DNA of 64,000 bases from Polynucleobacter arcticus (GTDB taxonomy: Bacteria; Pseudomonadota; Gammaproteobacteria; Burkholderiales; Burkholderiaceae): assembly GCF_013307205.1 (NCBI RefSeq), contig NZ_CP028940.1, positions 248,001-312,000 on the forward strand. Direction: 5' to 3'. The translations under genes and the position numbers were made by a program. Below, one piece after another: positions 56,877-63,142 of the stretch. The notes under the pieces were generated by a model. That model was not told where the DNA came from. It saw nothing but the letters and a program-made list of their open reading frames with translations, and did no database searches. Every line of letters begins with the position of its first letter. Position 1 is the stretch's first letter.

Positions 56877-57158
56877 ATGGCAAAAGGCCAACGTCTTAAA
56901 CCCGAGCAAATCGTCACCTTATTGCGTCAAATCGATGTCCTGACAACGAACGGCAAAACCCTAGCCCAGGCCTGTAAAGAAGTGGGAACGGTAGAGCAAA
57001 GCTACTATCGTTGGCGCAAGATTTATGGCGGCATGAAGGTCGATCAAGCTCGTAAGTACAAAGATCTAGAACTGGAAAATACCCGACTCAAGAAGCTCGT
57101 AGCGGACTTATCGCTACGAGAAGTCATGCTTAAGGAAGTCATTAAGGGAAACTTCTAA
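56877..57158 (+). CDS. IS3-family transposase OrfA
   Basis: 93 residues starting MAKGQRLKPEQI, with AAGGAG nine bases before the ATG. It is the HTH DNA-binding protein (QACKEVGTVEQSYYRWRKIYGGM) followed by a leucine-zipper-like coil (LELENTRLKKLVADL). The end KGNF matches IS407-type OrfA. It precedes orfB in the -1 frame. Confidence 0.93.
   Translation: MAKGQRLKPEQIVTLLRQIDVLTTNGKTLAQACKEVGTVEQSYYRWRKIYGGMKVDQARKYKDLELENTRLKKLVADLSLREVMLKEVIKGNF
57146..57152 (+). promoter_or_regulatory. Probable -1 ribosomal frameshift site (GGGAAAC)
   Basis: GGGAAAC is read as G GGA AAC in the orfA frame and matches the X XXY YYZ rule. It lies one codon before the orfA stop (57156-57158). The orfB frame is open from 57146 onward, so slippage joins OrfA to OrfB into a protein of about 380 residues. 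Confidence 0.75.
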
Positions 57159-57193
57159 GCCCTACTAGGCGTAAAAATGCAGCGCAGCTGCTC

Positions 57194-58018
57194 ATGGACC
57201 AGCATTCTATCTCTGAGCGGACTGCCTGCAGTTTAGTGGGGCTATCTAGAGCAGCGTATCGCTATATGCCATTGCCTAGAGATGACGAAGAGCCCCTTAG
57301 AGCCGAAGTCATCCGCATGGCCAGCACCTATGGCCGTTACGGTTATAGATTTATTGCGGGCATGATGCGTAACGCTGGTTGGGGGCAAGCGACTACCGCC
57401 AAGGTTGCTCGCATCTGGCGGCAAGAAGGCCTAAAGATCCCACAAAAGCAACCTCCTAGAGGCAGACTCTGGTTTAACGATGGCAGCTGTATGAGGTTGC
57501 GAGCTACTCATACCAATCATGTTTGGAGTTATGACTTTGTCTTTATCAGGGACGCTTATGGTGGCAAGATCCGGATGCTGACCATGATTGATGAGTTCAG
57601 TAGAAAGTGTTTAACGATCCACTGCGCTAGACGAATTGGCTCAATCCAAGTGATTGAACAACTGGCCAACGCCATGATTACTCACGGCATCCCCGAGCAC
57701 ATCCGAAGTGATAATGGCCCAGAATTTATTGCTAAAGAGCTGCGTAGTTGGTTATCTGGCATTGGAGTAAAGACAGCCTACATTGAACCGGGCAGCCCTT
57801 GGGAGAATGGCTTTTGTGAAAGCTTTAACGGCACCTTTAGAGACAATCTTTTGGATGGGGAGATCTTCTATAGCTTAAAAGAAGCCCAGATCATCGTGGG
57901 GGAGTGGGTTAAGCATTACAACCATGTCAGGCCGCATAGCGCTTTAGGTTACAGACCACCAGCACCCCAAACCCAAGTACCCCAAATAATACAAAATCAA
58001 CCCATGTTGCTGCAATGA
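57194..58018 (+). CDS. IS3-family transposase OrfB (DDE integrase)
   Basis: 274 residues from ATG 57194; the fused form begins at the frameshift site. HTH_21-like N-terminus (SERTACSLVGLSRAAYRYM), then the rve catalytic core with Asp in WSYDFVFIRD, SDNGPEF and ENGFCESFN (the third acidic residue), ending YNHVRPHSALGYRPP. The catalytic residues look complete, so the element may be active. Confidence 0.94.
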   Translation: MDQHSISERTACSLVGLSRAAYRYMPLPRDDEEPLRAEVIRMASTYGRYGYRFIAGMMRNAGWGQATTAKVARIWRQEGLKIPQKQPPRGRLWFNDGSCMRLRATHTNHVWSYDFVFIRDAYGGKIRMLTMIDEFSRKCLTIHCARRIGSIQVIEQLANAMITHGIPEHIRSDNGPEFIAKELRSWLSGIGVKTAYIEPGSPWENGFCESFNGTFRDNLLDGEIFYSLKEAQIIVGEWVKHYNHVRPHSALGYRPPAPQTQVPQIIQNQPMLLQ

Positions 58019-58070
58019 TTTACTATAGAAAAACTCTCTTTGGTAGTGGACCTAAATTGACAGCAGTTCA

Positions 58071-58303
58071 CAAAGAGATGCAATCGATGTCTCGCCACCG
58101 GCTCATGAGGCTGAATAAAGAGGGCCCTTTAAAGAGGGCGGATACGGGCGGCATCAAATAAAAAGCCGTTTTTTACAAAACAGACTGATTCTCAACTGGG
58201 CCGTATATCAATCTCTAAAGGGATCTGTTTTAGAGCTTGAGTAGGGTAGTGATCGGTGCGCTAATGCCATGTCTCAGACCTCAAATTTTATGTAATGGCT
58301 TCC
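58071..58303. other. Region between the IS and higBA
   Basis: No gene is firmly supported. A short frame from the right end of the IS (MSRHRLMRLNKEGPLKRADT then stop) may be the tail of a gene lost in the rearrangement; no identity is recognised. Confidence 0.4.
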
Positions 58304-58331
58304 TTGACATTGTAATTGTACGCATTACAAT
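58304..58331 (+). promoter_or_regulatory. higBA promoter with overlapping operator
   Basis: TTGACA (58304-58309) and TACAAT (58326-58331) with a 16-base spacer form a near-consensus sigma-70 promoter. A perfect inverted repeat TTGTAAT / ATTACAA with 7-base spacer covers 58310-58330, between the boxes and over the -10. HigA or HigBA binding there would block transcription. Confidence 0.8.
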
Positions 58332-58348
58332 AATAAAAAAGGAAAAGC

Positions 58349-58627
58349 ATGATCGTATCGTTTCGTCATAAAGGGCTGGAGAGCTTCTTTATTAAGGGAA
58401 GCTATAAAGCTATTCCAGCGCAGTTCGCTGCCAGAATCGAGCGAATGTTGGATCGTTTAGACGCTGCGATCATGCCGGAAGATATGGATTTACCAGGATT
58501 TAAGTTTCATCAGTTAAAAGGGGTTCGCAAAGGCGTTTACTCAATCGTCGTATCGGGAAACTGGCGTATCACTTTTAAATTTGATGGCGATAATATGATT
58601 GAAGTTGATTTGGAGGATTATCACTAA
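58349..58627 (+). CDS. higB: HigB family toxin (RelE superfamily)
   Basis: 92 residues: FRHKGLESFFIKGSYKAIP at the start, IERMLDRLDAAI, then LPGFKFHQLKGVRKGVYSI and NWRITFKF, with DVDLEDYH at the end. These are the HigB features, a ribosome-dependent mRNase. The ATG has AAAGGAAAAG upstream. It overlaps higA by one base and is under the promoter at 58304. Confidence 0.9.
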   Translation: MIVSFRHKGLESFFIKGSYKAIPAQFAARIERMLDRLDAAIMPEDMDLPGFKFHQLKGVRKGVYSIVVSGNWRITFKFDGDNMIEVDLEDYH

Positions 58628-58962
58628 TGACTAAAGCGATGAGAAGTTTAAGAAACCCAAACCGCAAGCCAACCCATCCAGGTGCTCTGTTGCGCGAGGA
58701 TGTTTTGCCTGATCTAGGAATTACTCAAGCTGCCTTTGCAAATTACTTAGGCGTGAGTCGTTTAAGCGTTTCGGAGATCCTTCATGAAAAAAGAGGTGTC
58801 AGCGCTGAGATGGCCGTCAGAATTTCTAGGGTGATTGGTGGAACGCCAGAGAGTTGGCTGCATATGCAAGAAGCTGTTGATTTGTGGGAGGTGCAACAGA
58901 GATTTAAAAGTAATCCTGCAATTGCTCCATTGGTAGCGAAACCCTTGTTGGCTGCTGCATAA
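58627..58962 (+). CDS. higA: HigA family antitoxin (Cro/C1 HTH)
   Basis: 111 residues, HTH at about 20-80 (HPGALLREDVLPDLGITQAAF, YLGVSRLSVSEILHEKRGVSAE, MAVRISRVIGGTPESWLHMQ). This is the VapI/HigA type encoded after its toxin. It would neutralise HigB and bind the palindrome. Confidence 0.92.
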   Translation: MTKAMRSLRNPNRKPTHPGALLREDVLPDLGITQAAFANYLGVSRLSVSEILHEKRGVSAEMAVRISRVIGGTPESWLHMQEAVDLWEVQQRFKSNPAIAPLVAKPLLAAA

Positions 58963-58972
58963 GAAAAAAGCA

Positions 58973-59446
58973 ATGCAATGGATTATTGATTTAACCAAAT
59001 TAAATTATGGCCCGTATTTCATCCAAATTTTTCTTTTTGGTGTGTTTGCTTATGTAGCGCGACACTATTTTCCATTATGGGTTGCTGAGCAGATTAAATT
59101 GCAAACTCAAAAAGACCATACTCAATTTTCTGAAGCTTTGAAGTGGGAATTGAAGGGTAGAGAGCAGGCAGTAAAAGTAGCGGAGTATCTTGCTCTAGCA
59201 AATACACTTAAAAACTCTTCGTCTGAAGAGGAGTATCGAAAAGCAAATCAACTTTCATGGGAGCTAGCTATGTGGCTGCCCAAAGATATCTATAAAAAGA
59301 TGGTTCAAGGGGTTATAAATCGAAATGCAGATTCTAATGAATTGGCAACCGTTATTCAGGTTAGGAAATTGCTGTTGGGTGATAGCTCGGGTAATTTAAC
59401 TGCAGAGGATGTGGCTGCACATGGGCCATCAATTGGTAGACAATGA
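58973..59446 (+). CDS. Hypothetical protein with one N-terminal membrane segment
   Basis: 157 residues. A hydrophobic stretch (about 14-36, FIQIFLFGVFAYVARHYFPL) is followed by a charged helical region (about 45-110) and a C-terminal tail. No family is recognised. It follows higBA by 10 bp, possibly in the same transcript, and precedes the HTH-GHKL-STAS gene. Confidence 0.6.
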   Translation: MQWIIDLTKLNYGPYFIQIFLFGVFAYVARHYFPLWVAEQIKLQTQKDHTQFSEALKWELKGREQAVKVAEYLALANTLKNSSSEEEYRKANQLSWELAMWLPKDIYKKMVQGVINRNADSNELATVIQVRKLLLGDSSGNLTAEDVAAHGPSIGRQ

Positions 59447-59531
59447 TTTGTGACCAAGACCAAAAACTATAGATGTCTAGGGGTGGAGCGAAATAGCTGT
59501 TTGAATTGAGCTATATTCGGGTTAATTGGTT

Positions 59532-59548
59532 AGTTAGGCTCCCTAACT
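59532..59548. other. Stem-loop before the repeat region
   Basis: AGTTAGG / CCTAACT with a 3-base loop, downstream of the 59446 stop, without a T-run. Its role is not clear; a weak terminator or operator. Confidence 0.3.
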
Positions 59549-59581
59549 CAATGTATCGTGACACATTTTGAGATGATTTTT

Positions 59582-59641
59582 TTGTAAAAAACTTTACAAT
59601 AAATAAACAAAACTTTACAATAATACATAGATACTTTACAA
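59582..59641 (+). promoter_or_regulatory. Three 9-bp direct repeats spaced 21 bp, before the HTH-GHKL-STAS gene
   Basis: ACTTTACAA occurs exactly at 59591, 59612 and 59633, two helical turns apart each time. The first also forms an inverted repeat with TTGTAAA at 59582-59588. The last ends 16 bases before the ATG at 59658. Such phased copies fit cooperative binding of one DNA-binding protein on one face of the helix, most simply the product of the gene itself. Confidence 0.7.
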
Positions 59642-59657
59642 ATAACCAAAGGGTGAA

Positions 59658-60695
59658 ATGACTCTTGCCACGACAAAACGCTCGGAGATTATTCGTCGCT
59701 TCTTGCTAAGCGGCATTAAGACTAAAAATAGTAACGTTATTTTAGACGCTACAGAAGCATTTGGGATATCCCGGCAAGCCGTGCATGCCCATTTAAGCGC
59801 ATTAATAAAGCAAGGTTATTTAGTTGCCGTTGGCAATACGAAGGGACGCACCTATCAGCTGGGAGTCAATCGATCTGAGTCAGGCATATTCTCGCTAAAA
59901 GATTTACAAGAGTCCGATGTGTATTACCGTGATTTTGGGTCGATCTTTGCCGACTTACCTCGTGAATTAGAAAGTATTTGTCATTATGGTTTTACAGAAA
60001 TGCTTAATAACGCCATTGACCATTCTCTAGGAGTGACGGTGGTCATTGGTGTTGAGCGAAGTGCAGAAAAAATTGCTATCACCATCATGGATGATGGAGA
60101 GGGGATCTTCAATCACATTGCTCGCTTGAAGAATTTGAGGGATCCGAGAGAGTCAATCTTGGAGCTAAGCAAAGGAAAGCTCACTACAGATCCTGATAAT
60201 CATACTGGTCAGGGTATCTTTTTTACTTCCCGGGCTTTCGATGAATTTTTTATTGTGTCAGGCGATTTAGCGTTTTCACATCTCGAGGTATATGAGGATG
60301 ATTTTTTACTACATAGAGAAAAAAATCAAAAGGGAACCAAGATCTATATGGAGATTTTTCTAAATACGGATCGAGTATTAAAGTCCATCTTTGATGAATA
60401 TACTGGCAACGAAGATCAAGACTATGCGTTTAATAAAACAGTGGTACCAGTCAAGTTAGCGCTTTATGAGGGGGAAAGGTTAGTATCCCGTTCACAGGCA
60501 AAGCGAATACTCAATCGCGTTGATCAATTTGAAACCGTACTCTTGAACTTTAAGGGGGTCGATATGATCGGCCAAGCATTTGCTGATGAAGTGTTTAGGG
60601 TATTTGCAAAACGTAATCCCCAAATTTTTATAGACGCTATTCATCAAAATGCTGATGTGGAAAAGATGATCAAAGCAGCAAAAGCGGGCGAATGA
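59658..60695 (+). CDS. HTH - GHKL ATPase - STAS-like (DUF4325) regulator
   Basis: 345 residues in three parts. Residues 1-75 are a winged HTH (SRQAVHAHLSALIKQGYLVAVG). Residues 95-235 are a histidine-kinase-type ATPase: N box EMLNNAIDHS, G1 MDDGEGI and G2 TGQGIFF are present, but no phosphoacceptor His domain. Residues 270-345 match the STAS-like DUF4325 (NRVDQFETVLLNFKGVDMIG, QAFADEVFRVF). This resembles a partner-switch kinase and antagonist joined to a DNA-binding domain in one chain. A transcription regulator with an ATP-dependent switch is proposed; the signal and targets are not known. Confidence 0.8.
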   Translation: MTLATTKRSEIIRRFLLSGIKTKNSNVILDATEAFGISRQAVHAHLSALIKQGYLVAVGNTKGRTYQLGVNRSESGIFSLKDLQESDVYYRDFGSIFADLPRELESICHYGFTEMLNNAIDHSLGVTVVIGVERSAEKIAITIMDDGEGIFNHIARLKNLRDPRESILELSKGKLTTDPDNHTGQGIFFTSRAFDEFFIVSGDLAFSHLEVYEDDFLLHREKNQKGTKIYMEIFLNTDRVLKSIFDEYTGNEDQDYAFNKTVVPVKLALYEGERLVSRSQAKRILNRVDQFETVLLNFKGVDMIGQAFADEVFRVFAKRNPQIFIDAIHQNADVEKMIKAAKAGE

Positions 60696-60777
60696 GGGTT
60701 AATGATTTGATGCCTTCTATGGGCTAGTATCGGGTGGTTAATTGTGTGTGCTTAACCCTATTTTTGGCTGAGTTGTA

Positions 60778-60821
60778 TTGCTCTATTAGAAATTATAAAG
60801 TATAATTTGTATATACAAATT
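60778..60821 (+). promoter_or_regulatory. Promoter and palindromic operator of the toxin-CopG pair
   Basis: A perfect 18-bp palindrome AATTTGTATATACAAATT (60804-60821) overlaps a consensus -10 TATAAT (60801-60806); TTGCTC (60778-60783) is a possible -35 with 17-base spacing. It lies 12 bases before the ATG at 60834. Confidence 0.72.
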
Positions 60822-60833
60822 AATGGAACATTC

Positions 60834-61128
60834 ATGAAAAACCTCATTAATTAGCCCCGATACTGAAGAAAAACTAATCAAAAAACATGGTTTAAGGCGG
60901 ATTGACGTGGAGCAGTGCTTTAGGAATAGAGAGCGCTCTTATTTACTGGAAACACGACCAGAAAATAAAACTGAGCCATTGAGTGAGTGGTTTATATCTG
61001 AAAATGATAGAGGTATATTGATCAAGGTTGTTTGTATTTTCATAGAAGGCATGATTCACCTGAAAAGCGCATTTCCTCCAAATGATGAAGAGATTAGTAT
61101 ATACAATACAATGTCTGAAAATTACTAA
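60834..61128 (+). pseudogene. 'ADP-ribosyl-(dinitrogen reductase) hydrolase'-type small toxin, frameshifted at the start
   Basis: From the frame open at 60841 the protein reads SLISPDTEEKLIKKHG, then DVEQCFRNRERSYLLETR, WFISENDRGILIKVVCIF and EEISIYNTM, the pattern of the 90-100 residue proteins annotated this way and found beside CopG-type antitoxins. The SD-led ATG at 60834 is in another frame and stops after six codons; with four instead of five A at 60837-60841 it would read MKTSLISPD and join. A 73-residue form from GTG 60907 is possible. Confidence 0.75.
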
Positions 61129-61172
61129 AAGTGTTGGCAATCAAAAGCAGATAATTGAAATAGAGGACAGTG

Positions 61173-61541
61173 ATGACTACAAACGAAAAAACAAAAAAGA
61201 TTGAAGCCGCCCAGGACGCTTGGGAAAGTGGCAAGTTAGGTAGAGATAGTAAATATGCCGTGGCAGCTAGCAAAGAGCTTGGCGATCAAATCGATGATGC
61301 ATTGGGTTTGCAAATGATCTCCATTCGGCTGGATAGAGAATTAATTGATACATTCAAGCTTTTGGGTGGGAAATACCAAATGGGCTATCAGCCTTTAATG
61401 CGGGAAGCATTAAAGCGGTTTGTCGATGGTGAGCTGAAGATGGTTGCGATTGAGGCTTTGGAAAAACAAAGCTTAGCAAGATCAAAATCAAAGGATGATC
61501 AAAATCACCCCAAGAAAGAAAAGGTAGCCAAGGCTGCATAA
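61173..61541 (+). CDS. CopG/RHH-type antitoxin of the preceding toxin
   Basis: 122 residues from ATG 61173 (GAGGA before it; a GTG one codon earlier is also possible). A charged N-terminal region (about 1-45) precedes the RHH-like MISIRLDRELIDTFKLLGGK and YQPLMREALKRFV. The C-terminal tail is Lys-rich. Probably binds the 18-bp palindrome and the toxin. Confidence 0.75.
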   Translation: MTTNEKTKKIEAAQDAWESGKLGRDSKYAVAASKELGDQIDDALGLQMISIRLDRELIDTFKLLGGKYQMGYQPLMREALKRFVDGELKMVAIEALEKQSLARSKSKDDQNHPKKEKVAKAA

Positions 61542-61622
61542 AGTCAAAGCTCTACCAGAGGCTCTTTCATTACGTGGAATGGTCTTGATTCTCCCAAGGA
61601 TTTAATAGAAAGCGCACCAAAA

Positions 61623-61781
61623 ATGCCATCAACTAAATCATTTAAAGAAACAGTCTATTTGCGAATGGTGCGTGATCCTGCTTTCAGGCTAGCCTTACTT
61701 CAAGAGGCGCTCTCTGCTTTACATATGGGGGATATACCCCTTGGAAAACTCATACTACGAGATTTACTTATCCACAATTAG
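61623..61781 (+). pseudogene. N-terminal fragment of a HigA2-like antitoxin
   Basis: 52 residues: KSFKETVYLRMVRDPAFRLA, then LLQEALSALHMGDIPLG and KLILRDL, the N-terminus of COG3636-type antitoxins, which continue with an HTH of another 40-50 residues. Here it stops (LIHN) right after RDL, so the DNA-binding part is missing. No toxin gene is upstream. Confidence 0.65.
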
Positions 61782-61829
61782 CCTTGAGAGTTATGCCTGC
61801 TAGGCGCTAGTATCAGACTCATCTATCAA

Positions 61830-61887
61830 GTTATATATTTATATAATATTTAAACATGGTAAAATTCGTGTTATATTTTTATATAAC
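61830..61887 (+). promoter_or_regulatory. Two operator-like inverted repeats before mazE
   Basis: GTTATAT-4-ATATAAT (61830-61847) and GTTATAT-4-ATATAAC (61870-61887) lie 40 bp apart centre to centre; the second is perfect and ends 15 bases before mazE. Two copies fit MazE/MazEF autorepression. Confidence 0.65.
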
Positions 61888-61902
61888 TCAAGGGGGCAGG
61901 AA

Positions 61903-62157
61903 ATGCAGACAAGCTTGAGAAAAGTAGGTGGTTCGATAATGATGGCGGTTTCGCCCGCATTTTTAGAGGAGTTAAAGATTCATTCGGGTTCAATGGTTGA
62001 TGTTGCGCTGCTAGAAGGTCACTTAGTAGTAAAGCCTATTACCAAGCCTAAATATAAATTGACTGATTTATTGGCAAAATGCGATACGAAAGCCAAAATG
62101 CCCAAAGAGGACAAGCAATGGCTTGAGCTTGCTCCAGTTGGCAATGAGATCTTGTAA
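61903..62157 (+). CDS. mazE: MazE/AbrB-type antitoxin
   Basis: 84 residues. The N-terminal LRKVGGSIMMAVSPAFLEEL and VALLEGHLVVKP form the AbrB/MazE fold, and the tail LLAKCD...EDKQWLELAPVGNEIL is the toxin-binding segment. AGG lies eight bases before the ATG. Its stop overlaps mazF (TAATG). Confidence 0.9.
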   Translation: MQTSLRKVGGSIMMAVSPAFLEELKIHSGSMVDVALLEGHLVVKPITKPKYKLTDLLAKCDTKAKMPKEDKQWLELAPVGNEIL

Positions 62158-62483
62158 TGAATCGAGGCGATATCTATTTGGTTTCATTAGACCCTGCTTC
62201 TGGCCATGAGCAAAAGGGAATGCGTCCTGTGCTCGTAGTTTCGCCAGGATCTTTTAACAAGTTAACGAAGACGCCAATGGTGGTGCCCATCACAACAGGC
62301 GGAAATTTTGCAAGAGTTGCTGGATTTACAGTCGACCTAGTAGGCTCTAAAACAGTAGGCGTGGCCCGGTGCGATCAACTCAGGGTGCTGGACTTGGTGG
62401 CAAGAAAAGCAAAGAAGTTAGAGGGTGTTTCGACTGACGTAATGGATGAAGTATTAGCCAAATTATCGACATTAATTACTTAG
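62157..62483 (+). CDS. mazF: MazF/PemK-type endoribonuclease toxin
   Basis: 108 residues. NRGDIYLVSLDPASGHEQKGMRPVLVVSP is the MazF N-terminus with the catalytic Arg, then TPMVVPITTGG and ARCDQLRVLDL. It cleaves single-stranded RNA at specific short sequences. Catalytic Arg (in MRPVLVV) and Thr (PITTG) are kept. Confidence 0.93.
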   Translation: MNRGDIYLVSLDPASGHEQKGMRPVLVVSPGSFNKLTKTPMVVPITTGGNFARVAGFTVDLVGSKTVGVARCDQLRVLDLVARKAKKLEGVSTDVMDEVLAKLSTLIT

Positions 62484-62613
62484 CATTGTTCTTCAAATAA
62501 TATTTCTTTATGGGAAATTTACAAGTCAATCATCAAGCTTAGTGAATTATCTAGTAAGGCCATTTTCTTAAAAGCTGCAGATAATTTTTTAAATGCCTAT
62601 ATGAATCCTGCCT

Positions 62614-62802
62614 TTGGTGCATTGTCCCAAGGGTCATCCATTTTTAGATGGCAATAGACGTGCCATGCTTCTGGTTCATGCTGAGTGATGTTTTCGTGCG
62701 AACATGTCTATTGATTGGGTTGGCACTGACAAGACTACTTATTTAGAAGCATTGACCCGTGAGATTGAAGATCCGCATGCTGGCCTTTTAGATCGCTTAC
62801 AA
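62614..62802 (+). pseudogene. Fossil of a Fic-domain protein
   Basis: In one frame from 62635 the sequence reads HPFLDGNRRAMLLVHAE, then TGA (62686) and a second part SIDWVGTDKTTYLEALTREIEDP. The Fic catalytic motif is HPFxxGNGR; here the glycine before Arg is replaced (G to R by a single base change) and an in-frame stop cuts the domain. The sequence upstream is not in a consistent frame. Non-functional. Confidence 0.72.
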
Positions 62803-63024
62803 GCTTGCAGAACAAAACGTAAGTTCATCAACAGATGGCTCGAAATGACGAAAGTGATTATTCGTACTGGTGCAGTTAAAGGATTTTTTGAGCGCGCACG
62901 AAAAGTGGCGCAAAAAGCGGATAGTGGAGAGCCAATTTTCAAGTCAGAAACCATCACATTTGAAGGCCCTCAAGAAAAGGCTATCGCTCTTTCGAATCGA
63001 GCCGTAAAGGATCGTGGTGCTTGA
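62704..63024 (+). CDS. Composite ORF: Fic C-terminal piece plus truncated DNA-binding protein N-terminus
   Basis: 106 residues. Residues 1-30 (SIDWVGTDKTTYLEALTREIEDP) are the region after the Fic motif. From Met48 (62845) the sequence changes to MTKVIIRTGAVKGFFERARKV, then ADSGEPIFKSETITFEGPQE, which resembles the start of small HTH antitoxins that carry a C-terminal HTH; here it stops after NRAVKDRGA. Most likely two gene remnants joined; expression is doubtful. Confidence 0.5.
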   Translation: MSIDWVGTDKTTYLEALTREIEDPHAGLLDRLQACRTKRKFINRWLEMTKVIIRTGAVKGFFERARKVAQKADSGEPIFKSETITFEGPQEKAIALSNRAVKDRGA

Positions 63025-63142
63025 AAAAAAACTGACTTCGAAACTCGATTACTGCAACTAGCCTAGAGCATAGTCCCGCTACGAAGTAATTGCTAATCAA
63101 AATTGTGCATAGATACATTAATAAAAGATGGCGAAGATGACC

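Larger units (their letters stand above)
56802..58070 (+). mobile_element. IS3-family element (IS407-like), 1269 bp
   Basis: Left end TGAACTGACTTGATTTTTAG, right end (reverse strand) TGAACTGCTGTCAATTTAGG: imperfect inverted repeats beginning with the TGAACTG shared by IS407-group elements. Inside are orfA and orfB with a slippery heptamer. No 4-bp target duplication: AGAT on the left, CAAA on the right. That points to a deletion or recombination next to the element. Confidence 0.9.

Noticed and set aside
58071..63142. Integron cassette array
   Set aside because: The recombinase points toward the genes, not away, and no paired RYYYAAC / GTTRRRY sites were found between modules. A stem at 59532 contains GTTAGGC but its partner does not fit.
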